A stretch of DNA of 64,000 nucleotides from Bradyrhizobium sp. 149. Its GTDB lineage: Bacteria; Pseudomonadota; Alphaproteobacteria; Rhizobiales; Xanthobacteraceae. Both the position numbers and the translations under genes were made by a program. Under the pieces are notes generated by a model. It was given only the letters and a program-made list of their open reading frames with translations, had not been told where the DNA came from and made no database searches. The DNA lies in assembly GCF_023073915.1 (NCBI RefSeq), contig NZ_JADPKK010000022.1, positions 186,001 to 250,000 on the forward strand, written 5' to 3'. Shown in pieces: positions 25,370-33,413 of the stretch; positions within the stretch are counted from its first letter, which is position 1; every line of letters begins with the position of its first letter.

Positions 25370-26293
25370 TCAGGCCACCAGCGCGATCGCAATCGGCATC
25401 GTGATCGCCGCCAAAATCGTCTGCAGCGTGATGATCTGCGCCAGCAGCGGCGCATCGCCGCCCATCTGGCGGGCCAGCACATAGGCGCTGGTCGAGGTCG
25501 GCACCGCAGCGCAGATCGCGACGATCGCGAGGCTGTCGCCGGACAGTCCGAACCAGACGGCGAGCACCAGCGCGACCACGGGCATCAGGACCAGCTTGAA
25601 CACCACGCCGATGGCGGCGCCCGCGCTGGGGCGGAGCAGGCCTTCAAGATGCAGGCCGGCGCCGGTGACGAGCAGGCCGATGGCGAGGGAGGAGCGGCCC
25701 AGTGCGTCGGCCACCTCATGCCAGATCTTCGGCAGCGGCAGGTGAATGACGTTGATGACGAGGCCGATCGCGCAGGCCCAGATCAGGGGATTGCCAACAA
25801 CCGTCATGACGACGGCGCGCACGGATTGCTTCTCCGGCGCTGCGTAGTGCGCGAGCACCGCGACGCTGAGGACGTTGACCAGCGGAATGATCGCCACCAT
25901 CGCGACCGAGGCGAGCGCCAGCCCGGTATCGCCGAACATGTTGGCGGAGACGGATAGCGCCACATAGGTCTGCCAGCGGATCGCGCCCTGGAAGATCGAG
26001 GTGAAGGCGGGGCCGTCGATCTCGAGGCGCGCGAGCGCCGGGCGGAGGGCGAGGCAGAGCAGCGACATCGCGAGCGCCGACAGCAGCAGCGCCCCGCCGA
26101 CGCCGGCGACCGGCACATTTGAGAGATCGGCCTTCACCAGGGTCTGGATCAGCAGCATCGGGAACAGCACGAAATAGGTCAGTCGCTCCAGCCCGTTCCA
26201 TTGCGTGTCGAGCCGCATCAGGCTGCGCTTCAGCACCACGCCGAGCACGATGAGAATGAAGACGGGGAGCAGCGCCGCGATCACGACGGCCAT
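25370..26293 (-). CDS. AEC-family transporter
   Basis: A 307-residue membrane protein with about ten transmembrane segments in the auxin-efflux-carrier fold (MdcF/YfdV type), exporting organic anions. Characteristic pieces are the first helix ALLPVFILIVLGVVLKR, the discontinuous-helix region NPLIWACAIGLVINV, and AICAAVPTSTSAYVLARQMG. It starts 3 bp after the ruvX stop, so the two are probably cotranscribed. The substrate is unknown. Confidence 0.9.
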   Translation of the reverse strand: MAVVIAALLPVFILIVLGVVLKRSLMRLDTQWNGLERLTYFVLFPMLLIQTLVKADLSNVPVAGVGGALLLSALAMSLLCLALRPALARLEIDGPAFTSIFQGAIRWQTYVALSVSANMFGDTGLALASVAMVAIIPLVNVLSVAVLAHYAAPEKQSVRAVVMTVVGNPLIWACAIGLVINVIHLPLPKIWHEVADALGRSSLAIGLLVTGAGLHLEGLLRPSAGAAIGVVFKLVLMPVVALVLAVWFGLSGDSLAIVAICAAVPTSTSAYVLARQMGGDAPLLAQIITLQTILAAITMPIAIALVA

Positions 26294-26296
26294 GGA

Positions 26297-26788
26297 TCAG
26301 CCAGGCCCCGCGGCTGCGCGCAGATTGGCGAGGCGATCGAGCGCGCCCTGCAGGATAAAGATTGCGGCGTGCTCGTCGATCACTTCGGCGCGCTTGGCGC
26401 GGCTGACGTCCATGCCGATCAGTTCGCGCTCCACCGCGGCGGTCGACAGGCGCTCGTCCCAGAGGCCGATGGGCAGTGTGGTGAGGGCGGCGAGGTTGCG
26501 GGCAAACGCCCGGGTCGATTGCGCCCGCGGGCCCTCGCTGCCGTCCATGTTGATGGGCAGGCCGAGCACGAAGCCGACGGCCTTGCGTTCGGCGGCAATC
26601 GCGAGCAGCCGGGCGCCATCCTGCTTGAACGCCTTGCGCTGGATCGTCTCGACGCCGGTAGCTAACCGGCGGTCCGGATTGGAGACGGCAACGCCAATGG
26701 TCTTGGTCCCGAGATCGAGGCCGACCAGCCCGCCGCGTTCGGGCCAGTGGGTTGCAGCATCGATGAGGGGCAGGATAAGAGCCGGCAT
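26297..26788 (-). CDS. ruvX: Putative pre-16S rRNA nuclease / Holliday junction resolvase RuvX (YqgF)
   Basis: The 163-residue RNase H-fold nuclease has GLVGLDLGTKTIGVAVSN (first Asp), FVLGLPINMDGSEGPRAQ, LWDERLSTAAVE (Glu) and VIDEHAAIFILQG (last acidic pair). It processes the 5' end of 16S rRNA in E. coli and has also been proposed as a resolvase. The ATG at 26788 is taken because the conserved domain starts within 20 residues of it. A small membrane-protein gene is divergent 46 bp away. Confidence 0.93.
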   Translation of the reverse strand: MPALILPLIDAATHWPERGGLVGLDLGTKTIGVAVSNPDRRLATGVETIQRKAFKQDGARLLAIAAERKAVGFVLGLPINMDGSEGPRAQSTRAFARNLAALTTLPIGLWDERLSTAAVERELIGMDVSRAKRAEVIDEHAAIFILQGALDRLANLRAAAGPG

Positions 26789-26834
26789 GGGACTAGCGCA
26801 TATCACGCGTCGCGCTATGGAGTGAACCGGAACA

Positions 26835-27050
26835 ATGGATGCGCTGACACTATTTGGCCTGTTCGCCGTGACGGCGATGCTGGTCACTTACGCGCTGGAA
26901 GACCGCAGCCACTGGTTCGTGCTGCTGTTCGCAATGTCCTGCGGGCTCGGTTCGGCTTACGGCTTCCTGCAAGGAGCCTGGCCGTTCGGCGTGGTCGAGG
27001 CGATCTGGGCCGTTGTGGCGGCGCGGCGATGGTGTCTCAGGCCGCGATGA
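26835..27050 (+). CDS. Small two-span membrane protein
   Basis: The 71-residue product has two hydrophobic helices (LTLFGLFAVTAMLVTYAL and WFVLLFAMSCGLGSAYGFL) and ends with an amphipathic segment (FGVVEAIWAVVAARRW). It is divergent from ruvX, and its 3' end overlaps the convergent LysR gene by 14 bp. The composition and start context (ACCGGAACA before ATG) support a real gene. Function unknown. Confidence 0.65.
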   Translation: MDALTLFGLFAVTAMLVTYALEDRSHWFVLLFAMSCGLGSAYGFLQGAWPFGVVEAIWAVVAARRWCLRPR

Positions 27051-27927
27051 TTTCGTCCTCTTTCTCCAGGCAGGCGGCAAACCCGCTCAGCGCGCTGGTT
27101 TGATGCCCGGCGCAGCGCTGGATGAAGAGGGTCTCGACGCGCGCGTGCGAAGCGCCGAGCGCGTGGATCGTCACGCTGCCGTTGATCGCGCTACGTTCGA
27201 CGACGGCGCGCGGCAGTAGTGTCACGCCCATGTCGGCGGCGACGCAGCCGATCATGCCGTCGAGCGTGCCCAGCTCGAAGCGTGCGGCTGACGGCCAGCC
27301 GAACTCGACAAAAACCTGTTCGAGCCGCTGCCGGTAGGTGCAGCCGGTGCGGAACACCAGCGCGGTCGGACCGGACTCCGGCGTGCCGGCGCGCAGCTCG
27401 GCCAGTGTGGCCCAGCGCCGCGCGCTGACCAGCACCAGCTCTTCGCGAAATGCGCTGGTCGCGGTCAGATCAGCATGCGCGATCGGACCTGCGACGAAGG
27501 CACCGTCGAGCGTGCCTTCGAGCACGCAAGCGACGAGGTCGGCAGTGGGCGCGGTGCGCAGGCTCAGCCGGACGGCGGGAAAGCGGCGATGAAAGTCGGC
27601 GAGCAATGGCGGCAGTCGCACCGCCGCGGTCGTTTCCATCGAGCCGATCGCGAGCGGTCCCTTGGGCTCGCCGTCGTCGCGGGCGGCGAGGACGGCCTCG
27701 CGCGATAATGCGGCCATCCGTTGCGCGTAAGGCAAAAGCCTTTTGCCCGCGCCGGTCAGGGTCATGCCCCGGCTATGGCGTTCGAACAGCGGCGTACCGA
27801 TCTCGGCCTCGAGCGCCTTCACGCGCTGGGTGACGTTCGACTGCACCGTGTTGAGCTCTTCGGCCGCGCGGGTGATGCCCCCGGTCCGGGCGACGACGGC
27901 GAAGGTCTGGATGTCACTGAGTTCCAT
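27037..27927 (-). CDS. LysR-family transcriptional regulator
   Basis: A 296-residue LysR protein. The N-terminal winged HTH reads IQTFAVVARTGGITRAAEEL then VQSNVTQRVKALEAEIGTPL, followed by the effector-binding domain (GPLAIGSMETTAAVRLPPLL). It is divergent from the first nitronate-monooxygenase-like gene with 95 bp between them, the standard LysR arrangement, and so probably activates or represses that gene pair. The ligand is unknown. Confidence 0.94.
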   Translation of the reverse strand: MELSDIQTFAVVARTGGITRAAEELNTVQSNVTQRVKALEAEIGTPLFERHSRGMTLTGAGKRLLPYAQRMAALSREAVLAARDDGEPKGPLAIGSMETTAAVRLPPLLADFHRRFPAVRLSLRTAPTADLVACVLEGTLDGAFVAGPIAHADLTATSAFREELVLVSARRWATLAELRAGTPESGPTALVFRTGCTYRQRLEQVFVEFGWPSAARFELGTLDGMIGCVAADMGVTLLPRAVVERSAINGSVTIHALGASHARVETLFIQRCAGHQTSALSGFAACLEKEDEIIAA

Positions 27928-27962
27928 GGCATCGTTTCTCTTTTGAGATGGTAGCGTTCGCT

Positions 27963-27990
27963 AGAATTCAATTTTAGAGAATGGTATTCT
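27963..27990. promoter_or_regulatory. Candidate LysR binding region (AGAAT/ATTCT dyads)
   Basis: Between the divergent genes, AGAAT at 27963 and 27978 and ATTCT at 27986 form overlapping imperfect dyads in an AT-rich stretch, including ATTC-N9-GAAT (27966-27982). The location fits a LysR site. The motif itself is weak. Confidence 0.35.
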
Positions 27991-28022
27991 GACCTAGTGT
28001 CGGTGTCGAGAGTGGAGGAGCC

Positions 28023-28997
28023 ATGTCGATCACCACGCCTCTGACCCAGCTCCTGGGGATCAAGCATCCGATCCTGCTGGCTCCGATGGACACCATCGCC
28101 GGCAGCCGGCTGACGCGGGCTGTCAGCGCGGCCGGCGGGTTCGGCATCCTGGGTGGTGGCTACGGCGATCGTGAACGGCTCGAGGCCGAGACCAGGCAAC
28201 TGGGCGGCTCTGCTCCGTTCGGTATCGGCTTCATCACCTGGAGCCTTGCAAGACAACCAAAGCTTCTCGACATCGCACTCGGCGCCAATCCGCAAGCGAT
28301 CATGCTGTCATTCGGTGACCCCACGCCCTTTGCAGCGCGCATTAGGGCGTGCGTGGCGCGCTTGATCTGCCAGGTGCAGAGCGAGGACATGGCGAAGCAG
28401 GCGCTCGACGCCGGTGCGGACATCCTGATCGCGCAGGGTACCGAAGCCGGCGGCCATGGCGCATCGCGCACCACCGTCGACATTGTGCCTGCGATCGTCG
28501 ATCTCGCGGCTGGGCGCGTGCCGGTCGTCGCCGCCGGCGGAATCGCCGATGGCCGGGGCCTGGCCGCGATGATGATGCTGGGCGCCTCCGGCGTGCTGAT
28601 CGGCACGCGCTTCTATGCGAGCGTGGAGGCCAACGGCGCGGAGGAAGCGAAGCAGCGCATTCGCGACGCCGATCCCAATGACACGGTGCGCGGCGTCATC
28701 GTCGACTGGTCGCGCAGCTTGTTCTGGCCGGCCCCATTCACCGCGCGAACGCTGGTCAACGATCATATCAGGCGCTGGACCGGCCGCGAGATCGAGCTGA
28801 TGCAGCGCGCGTCCGAGGTGGCCGTCGAGTATGCAGCGGCGAAAGCCGCGGGCGATTTCAGGGTTGCCGCGGTCTTTGCCGGCGAGGCTGTCGGCCTGAT
28901 CCATGATATTCCGTCCGCCGCCGAGATCGTCGAACGTATCGCGACCGAGGCCGAGCAACTGCTAACCGGCCGGCGTAATTCCATCGTGTCCGCCTAA
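28023..28997 (+). CDS. Nitronate monooxygenase-like FMN protein (first of pair)
   Basis: A 324-residue FMN TIM-barrel protein of the 2-nitropropane dioxygenase family. It begins PLTQLLGIKHPILLAPMDTI and carries ILIAQGTEAGGHGASRTT, holding the catalytic-base His of class I enzymes, and the phosphate-binding PVVAAGGIADGRGLAAMMML and LIGTRFYAS. The enzymes oxidise alkyl nitronates, such as propionate-3-nitronate, to aldehyde or keto acid plus nitrite, protecting respiration. GGAGGAG precedes the ATG. It is followed 17 bp later by a second family member. Confidence 0.88.
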   Translation: MSITTPLTQLLGIKHPILLAPMDTIAGSRLTRAVSAAGGFGILGGGYGDRERLEAETRQLGGSAPFGIGFITWSLARQPKLLDIALGANPQAIMLSFGDPTPFAARIRACVARLICQVQSEDMAKQALDAGADILIAQGTEAGGHGASRTTVDIVPAIVDLAAGRVPVVAAGGIADGRGLAAMMMLGASGVLIGTRFYASVEANGAEEAKQRIRDADPNDTVRGVIVDWSRSLFWPAPFTARTLVNDHIRRWTGREIELMQRASEVAVEYAAAKAAGDFRVAAVFAGEAVGLIHDIPSAAEIVERIATEAEQLLTGRRNSIVSA

Positions 28998-29014
28998 ACT
29001 GCGAGAGAACAACC

Positions 29015-30091
29015 ATGTGGCCGAACCGTCGACTGATCGATCTCTTCAAGACCGAATTCCCGATCGTGCTAGCGCCGATGGCTGGCGTGATGGACGCGGA
29101 GTTGGTGATCGCCGTCGCGCAAGGCGGGGGACTCGGCTCGCTGCCGAGCGCGATGCTATCGCCGGACAAAGCGCGCGAGCAGGTCAACATCATCCGGCAG
29201 CGCGTCTCCGCGCCGGTGAACATGAATTTCTTCTGCCACACACCGGTCGAGCTCACGGCCGAGGCGGAGGCGCGCTGGAAGCAGCGCCTCGCGGGCTACT
29301 ACAGTGAGCATGGCCTCGATCCCGCCGCACCCATCAATGCCGCAAACCGCGCGCCGTTCGACGCCGGCTTCTGCGAGGTCGTGGAGGAGCTGAAGCCGGA
29401 GATCGTCAGCTTCCATTTCGGCCTGCCCGCGGACGCGCTGCTCAAGCGGGTCAAGGCGGCAGGATGTCTCGTCATCTCCTCGGCAACGACCGTGAGGGAA
29501 GCGGTCTGGCTCGAGCAGCACGGCGCTGATGCGGTGATCGCACAAGGTGCGGAGGCTGGCGGCCATCGCGGCATGTTCCTGACCGACAAGATCTCGGAAC
29601 AGCCCGGCACTTTTGCGCTGGTGCCGCAGGTGGTCGACGCGGTGAAGGTCCCGGTGATCGCGGCCGGCGGCATTGCGGACGGCCGCGGCATCGCGGCGGC
29701 GTTCGCGCTCGGCGCGGCCGGCGTGCAGATCGGGAGTGCTTATCTGCGCTGTCCGGAATCCAAGGTCGGTGCGGCGGCACGCGCGGCGCTCGCCGAGGGG
29801 CGGGATGATTCCACGGTCATCACCAATGTCATGACGGGGCGGCCGGCGCGCGGCGTCCAGAACCGCCTGATGCGCGAGGCCGGCCCGATTTCGCCGGACG
29901 CACCGCCATTTCCCCATGCCGCAACGGCACTGGGACCGCTGAAAGCTGCGGCCGAGAAGCAGGGCAGGGTCGATTTCACCAATCTTTGGGCCGGGCAGGC
30001 GATCGCCCTGGGCCGCGAGGTCCCAGCAGCCGAATTGACCCGGGATCTCGCCAAATCGGCGCTTGCCCGGATGAAGGCGCTGGCCGGATAG
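29015..30091 (+). CDS. Nitronate monooxygenase (second of pair)
   Basis: The 358-residue homologue is longer than its neighbour and closer to the class I enzymes of Pseudomonas. It has FPIVLAPMAGVMDAELVIAV, VNMNFFCHTP, SFHFGLPADALLKRVKAAGC, AVIAQGAEAGGHRGMFLTD (catalytic His) and PVIAAGGIADGRGIAAAFAL. Tandem paralogues suggest division of labour on nitronate substrates, or that one of the two acts on other substrates. It probably shares a transcript with the first. gatC follows after 77 bp and likely has its own promoter. Confidence 0.92.
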   Translation: MWPNRRLIDLFKTEFPIVLAPMAGVMDAELVIAVAQGGGLGSLPSAMLSPDKAREQVNIIRQRVSAPVNMNFFCHTPVELTAEAEARWKQRLAGYYSEHGLDPAAPINAANRAPFDAGFCEVVEELKPEIVSFHFGLPADALLKRVKAAGCLVISSATTVREAVWLEQHGADAVIAQGAEAGGHRGMFLTDKISEQPGTFALVPQVVDAVKVPVIAAGGIADGRGIAAAFALGAAGVQIGSAYLRCPESKVGAAARAALAEGRDDSTVITNVMTGRPARGVQNRLMREAGPISPDAPPFPHAATALGPLKAAAEKQGRVDFTNLWAGQAIALGREVPAAELTRDLAKSALARMKALAG

Positions 30092-30168
30092 GTTCCGCGG
30101 CCGGTTGCGGCGCAAAAGCGGCCTCTGCTATACGGCGGTTAGGTTTTTGCCGTGAGAGGCCCTACATA

Positions 30169-30456
30169 ATGTCCGTCGACGCCGCTACCGTCCGCCGCAT
30201 CGCGCATCTGGCGCGCATCGCGGTTTCCGAGGGCGAGGTTCCGCATCTGCAGGGCGAGCTCAATGCCATGCTCGCCTTTGTCGAGCAGCTCTCGGAGGTC
30301 AATGTCGAGGGTGTGGAGCCCATGACCTCGGTCACCCCGATGCAGATGAAGAAGCGGCAGGACGTGGTCAACGACGGCGAGATCGCCGACGATATCGTTG
30401 CCAACGCGCCCGCGACCGAAGGTCACTTCTTCCTGGTGCCGAAGGTTGTTGAGTAA
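30169..30456 (+). CDS. gatC: Asp-tRNA(Asn)/Glu-tRNA(Gln) amidotransferase subunit C
   Basis: The 95-residue subunit wraps around GatA and links it to GatB. The family pattern is visible: VRRIAHLARIAVSEGEVPHL near the N-terminus, then VEQLSEVNVEGVEPMTSV and the C-terminal HFFLVPKVVE. GAGAGG lies ahead of the ATG. It is the first gene of the gat locus; a 53-bp repeat separates it from the next gene. Confidence 0.96.
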   Translation: MSVDAATVRRIAHLARIAVSEGEVPHLQGELNAMLAFVEQLSEVNVEGVEPMTSVTPMQMKKRQDVVNDGEIADDIVANAPATEGHFFLVPKVVE

Positions 30457-30460
30457 CTTA

Positions 30461-30513
30461 CATAGCGTTTTCGAGCGAAGTGGAAGCCGGTTCGCGTAAA
30501 GACAACGCGTCAA
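30461..30513. repeat. 53-bp dispersed repeat, copy 2
   Basis: It matches the copy at 15083-15135 at 49 of 53 positions. It lies 5 bp after gatC and 27 bp before the next gene, inside the presumed gat transcript. The end stem (GCGTTTTC with GACAACGC) has one mismatch here. Confidence 0.8.
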
Positions 30514-30539
30514 GCTAAAGAGTCTCAGGACCAAGTCCG

Positions 30540-30752
30540 ATGTGCATGCTTTGCGACGACGAGAAGGCCTATCAGGCCTACATGAACTATCTCGACAAGA
30601 TGGAGCGGCAGGGCAAGGCCGCCGATCCCAACGTCGCCGTCAATGCCGTGCTCGACGAGATCGAGGCGGCTGCGAAAGCGGCCGCCAAAAAAGACGACCC
30701 GGCCAACGACAAGTCCCTGTCTCCGTTCTTCTGCAGCCCGATCAATAAATGA
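30540..30752 (+). CDS. Small hypothetical protein in the gat operon
   Basis: The 70-residue polar protein begins MCMLCDDEKAYQAYMNYLDK, with a CxxC near the start, and continues as a charged, helical, Ala/Lys-rich segment (DEIEAAAKAAAKKDD) before SLSPFFCSPINK. Its TGA overlaps the gatA ATG in an ATGA, so the two are translationally coupled. Placement between gatC and gatA suggests a conserved passenger, but I recognise no function. The CxxC plus a later Cys could bind metal. Confidence 0.75.
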   Translation: MCMLCDDEKAYQAYMNYLDKMERQGKAADPNVAVNAVLDEIEAAAKAAAKKDDPANDKSLSPFFCSPINK

Positions 30753-32224
30753 CCGATTTGACATCGCTGACGCTCGCCGAGGCCCGCAAGGGCCTCGCGG
30801 CCAAGACTTTTACGTCCCTCGAGCTGACCGAAGCGCATCTGAGCGCGATCGAAGCCGCGCGCGTGCTCAATGCTTTCGTCATGGAGACGCCGGACCAGGC
30901 ACGGACCATGGCGCGCGAAGCGGACGCCAAGATCGGGAAGGGCGACGCGGGGCCGCTCGCCGGCATTCCGCTCGGCATCAAGGACCTGTTCGCGACCAAG
31001 GGCGTGCGCACCACGGCATGCTCAAAAATCCTCGGCAATTTCGTACCGACTTACGAGTCCACCATCACCTCTCAGCTCTGGCGCGATGGTGCCGTAATGC
31101 TCGGCAAGCTCAACAATGACGAATTCGCGATGGGCTCGGCGAACGAGACCTCGTGCTTCGGCCCCGTCGGCAATCCCTGGCGGCGCGATGGCTCCAACAC
31201 GACGCTGGTGCCGGGCGGCTCGTCCGGCGGCTCGGCTTCGGCCGTCGCGGCGCTGCTCTGCATGGGCGCGACTGCGACCGATACTGGCGGCTCCATCCGC
31301 CAGCCGGCGGCGTTCACCGCGACCGTCGGCATCAAGCCGACCTACGGCCGCTGTTCGCGTTGGGGCATCGTCGCCTTCGCCTCCTCGCTCGACCAGGCGG
31401 GGCCGATCGCACGCAGCGTGCGCGACAGCGCGATGCTGCTGCGCTCGATGGCCGGCCACGATCCGAAGGACACGACCTCGGTCGATATGCCCGTGCCGGA
31501 CTACGAGGCCGCGATCGGCAAGTCCGTGAAGGGCATCCGGATCGGCATCCCCAAGGAGTATCGTCTCGACGGCATGCCGGCCGAGATCGAAAAACTCTGG
31601 AGCGAGGGCGCGGCCTGGCTCAAGGCGGCCGGCGCCGAGCTCGTCGAGGTATCGTTGCCGCACACGAAATACGCGCTGCCGGCCTATTACATCGTGGCGC
31701 CGGCGGAGGCGTCCTCCAACCTCGCGCGCTATGACGGCGTGCGCTACGGCCTGCGCGAGCAGGGCCGCAACATCAACGAACTCTACGAGAACACCCGCGC
31801 CGAGGGTTTTGGCGCCGAGGTGAAGCGGCGCATCATGATCGGCACCTATGTGCTCTCGGCCGGTTACTACGACGCCTATTATCTGCGCGCCCAGAAGGTG
31901 CGCACGCTGATCAAGAAGGACTTTGAGGATTGCTTCGCCAAGGGTGTCGACGCGATCCTGACGCCGGCGACGCCGTCGGCGGCCTTCGGCATCGGCGAGA
32001 AGGGCGGAGCGGACCCCGTCGAGATGTACCTCAACGACATCTTCACGGTGACCGTGAACATGGCCGGATTGCCCGGCATCGCAGTGCCCGCCGGTAAGGA
32101 CGCGCAGGGTCTGCCGCTCGGCCTGCAGTTGATCGGCCGGCCGTTCGATGAGGAGACCCTGTTCTCGCTCGGCGAGGTGATCGAGCAGGCCGCCGGCCGC
32201 TTCACGCCGGCGAAATGGTGGTGA
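30749..32224 (+). CDS. gatA: Asp-tRNA(Asn)/Glu-tRNA(Gln) amidotransferase subunit A
   Basis: The 491-residue glutaminase subunit supplies ammonia to amidate Glu-tRNA(Gln) and Asp-tRNA(Asn). The amidase triad is Lys78 (PLGIKDLFA), cis-Ser158 (VPGGSSGGSASAV) and Ser182 (DTGGSIRQPAA). The glutamine-binding tail (NMAGLPGIAVPAGK) is present and the length is normal. It starts within the ATGA overlap with the preceding small gene. Its presence implies indirect synthesis of Gln-tRNA and/or Asn-tRNA in this organism. Confidence 0.97.
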   Translation: MTDLTSLTLAEARKGLAAKTFTSLELTEAHLSAIEAARVLNAFVMETPDQARTMAREADAKIGKGDAGPLAGIPLGIKDLFATKGVRTTACSKILGNFVPTYESTITSQLWRDGAVMLGKLNNDEFAMGSANETSCFGPVGNPWRRDGSNTTLVPGGSSGGSASAVAALLCMGATATDTGGSIRQPAAFTATVGIKPTYGRCSRWGIVAFASSLDQAGPIARSVRDSAMLLRSMAGHDPKDTTSVDMPVPDYEAAIGKSVKGIRIGIPKEYRLDGMPAEIEKLWSEGAAWLKAAGAELVEVSLPHTKYALPAYYIVAPAEASSNLARYDGVRYGLREQGRNINELYENTRAEGFGAEVKRRIMIGTYVLSAGYYDAYYLRAQKVRTLIKKDFEDCFAKGVDAILTPATPSAAFGIGEKGGADPVEMYLNDIFTVTVNMAGLPGIAVPAGKDAQGLPLGLQLIGRPFDEETLFSLGEVIEQAAGRFTPAKWW

Positions 32225-32226
32225 AT

Positions 32227-32520
32227 ATGGCGGCGTATATCGCCAGCCTCGACGGCGCCGCGCCGGCGCCGGATCTCAGCGCACCGCTCGCCGGCCTATG
32301 GTGGGCGGCCAAGGGCGACTGGGACCAGGCGCACAAGATCGTCCAGGACGAGAGCAGCCGCGAGGCCGCCTGGGTGCACGCCTATCTGCATCGGGTCGAG
32401 GGCGACCTCGGCAATGCCGGCTATTGGTACCGCCAGGCTGGCCAGCCCGTGGCAACGGATTCGCTTGAAGCAGAATGGCAGCGCATCGCTCATGCGCTGG
32501 GTGGGAGTGCGTCCGCATGA
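32227..32520 (+). CDS. Small hypothetical protein in the gat operon (second)
   Basis: The 97-residue protein is helical and rich in Trp, Ala and Tyr (LSAPLAGLWWAAKGDWDQAH, then WVHAYLHRVEGDLGNAGYWY), resembling a single Sel1/TPR-like helical hairpin pair. The start is probably the ATG at 32227, 2 bp after the gatA stop; an ATG at 32215 overlapping gatA is possible. Its TGA overlaps the methyltransferase ATG. Function unknown; the helical-repeat look suggests protein binding. Confidence 0.75.
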   Translation: MAAYIASLDGAAPAPDLSAPLAGLWWAAKGDWDQAHKIVQDESSREAAWVHAYLHRVEGDLGNAGYWYRQAGQPVATDSLEAEWQRIAHALGGSASA

Positions 32521-33413
32521 GCGAGCCTGGTTTCACGGGCCCGAAGGCGAAGCCGGAGGATTTGTTCGGCCGTTTTCGCGAGATCGTTTCCGATCCCCTC
32601 AACCTGCTGATTGAACGCGTCCCGATGGCCGGCTGCGTCGAAGGCGATCAGGTCTATCTGCATAACGGCCTGAAGGTTCCGGGCATTGGGCCGGGGGCCT
32701 ATTACGGCCCCTTCAGCAGTGTGCTTGTGATCAATCGCGGCGTCCACGAGCCGCTGGAAGAATATGTCTTCCAGGAATTGCTGAAGCGGCTGGGCGAGGC
32801 GCCCTCGATGATCGAGCTCGGCGCCTATTGGGGCCACTATTCCATGTGGCTCAAGAAGACGCGGCCCAAGGCAGAGGTCGTTCTGGTCGAGCCGGACCCC
32901 GCCTGCCTGAAGACCGGTCAGGATAATTTCGCCCGCAATGGATTGAAGGGCGAGTTCGTCAAGGCTTTTGTCGGCAAGGGCAAATTCGAGGTCGACGCCT
33001 TCTTCAGGGACAGGAAGATCAAGCATCTCGACATCTTGCATGCCGATATCCAGGCTTTCGAGGTCGAGATGCTGCAAGGCGCCGAGAGCGTGCTTACCAA
33101 GCGCCGCGTCGATTATCTCTTCATTGCAACCCATTCGCAGGCCCTCCATTACGAGGTGGTCGATCGTCTCAAGGCGCAGGGCTACCGCGTCGAGATCTCC
33201 AGTGATTTCGAGGAGCAGAGCACGTCTTTCGACGGCTTCGTGTTCGCCTCCTCGCCGGAGGTCGACGCATTGTTCGCAGAGACCGAGATGATGGGCCGCC
33301 GCGAAATCGCGCTGCGCCCGCCGGCAGATGTGCTTCGGTCGCTCAACGGGCTTCTCGAAGCGGGTGAAGCGCGAGCGGCCAAGGGACCAATAAAGGAACC
33401 AGTAAAGCCATGA
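32517..33413 (+). CDS. FkbM-family methyltransferase
   Basis: A 298-residue SAM-dependent methyltransferase-fold protein. SAM motif I is MIELGAYWGHYSMWLKK, the acidic end of strand 2 is EVVLVEPDPACLKTGQDNF, and the later FkbM motif DILHADIQAFEVEMLQGAES is clear. The family methylates hydroxyls of polyketides, sugars and glycolipids. Both ends join neighbours through ATGA overlaps, so it is translated with gatB. A tRNA or translation role would be new for the family; a chance passenger is equally possible. Confidence 0.85.
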   Translation: MSEPGFTGPKAKPEDLFGRFREIVSDPLNLLIERVPMAGCVEGDQVYLHNGLKVPGIGPGAYYGPFSSVLVINRGVHEPLEEYVFQELLKRLGEAPSMIELGAYWGHYSMWLKKTRPKAEVVLVEPDPACLKTGQDNFARNGLKGEFVKAFVGKGKFEVDAFFRDRKIKHLDILHADIQAFEVEMLQGAESVLTKRRVDYLFIATHSQALHYEVVDRLKAQGYRVEISSDFEEQSTSFDGFVFASSPEVDALFAETEMMGRREIALRPPADVLRSLNGLLEAGEARAAKGPIKEPVKP

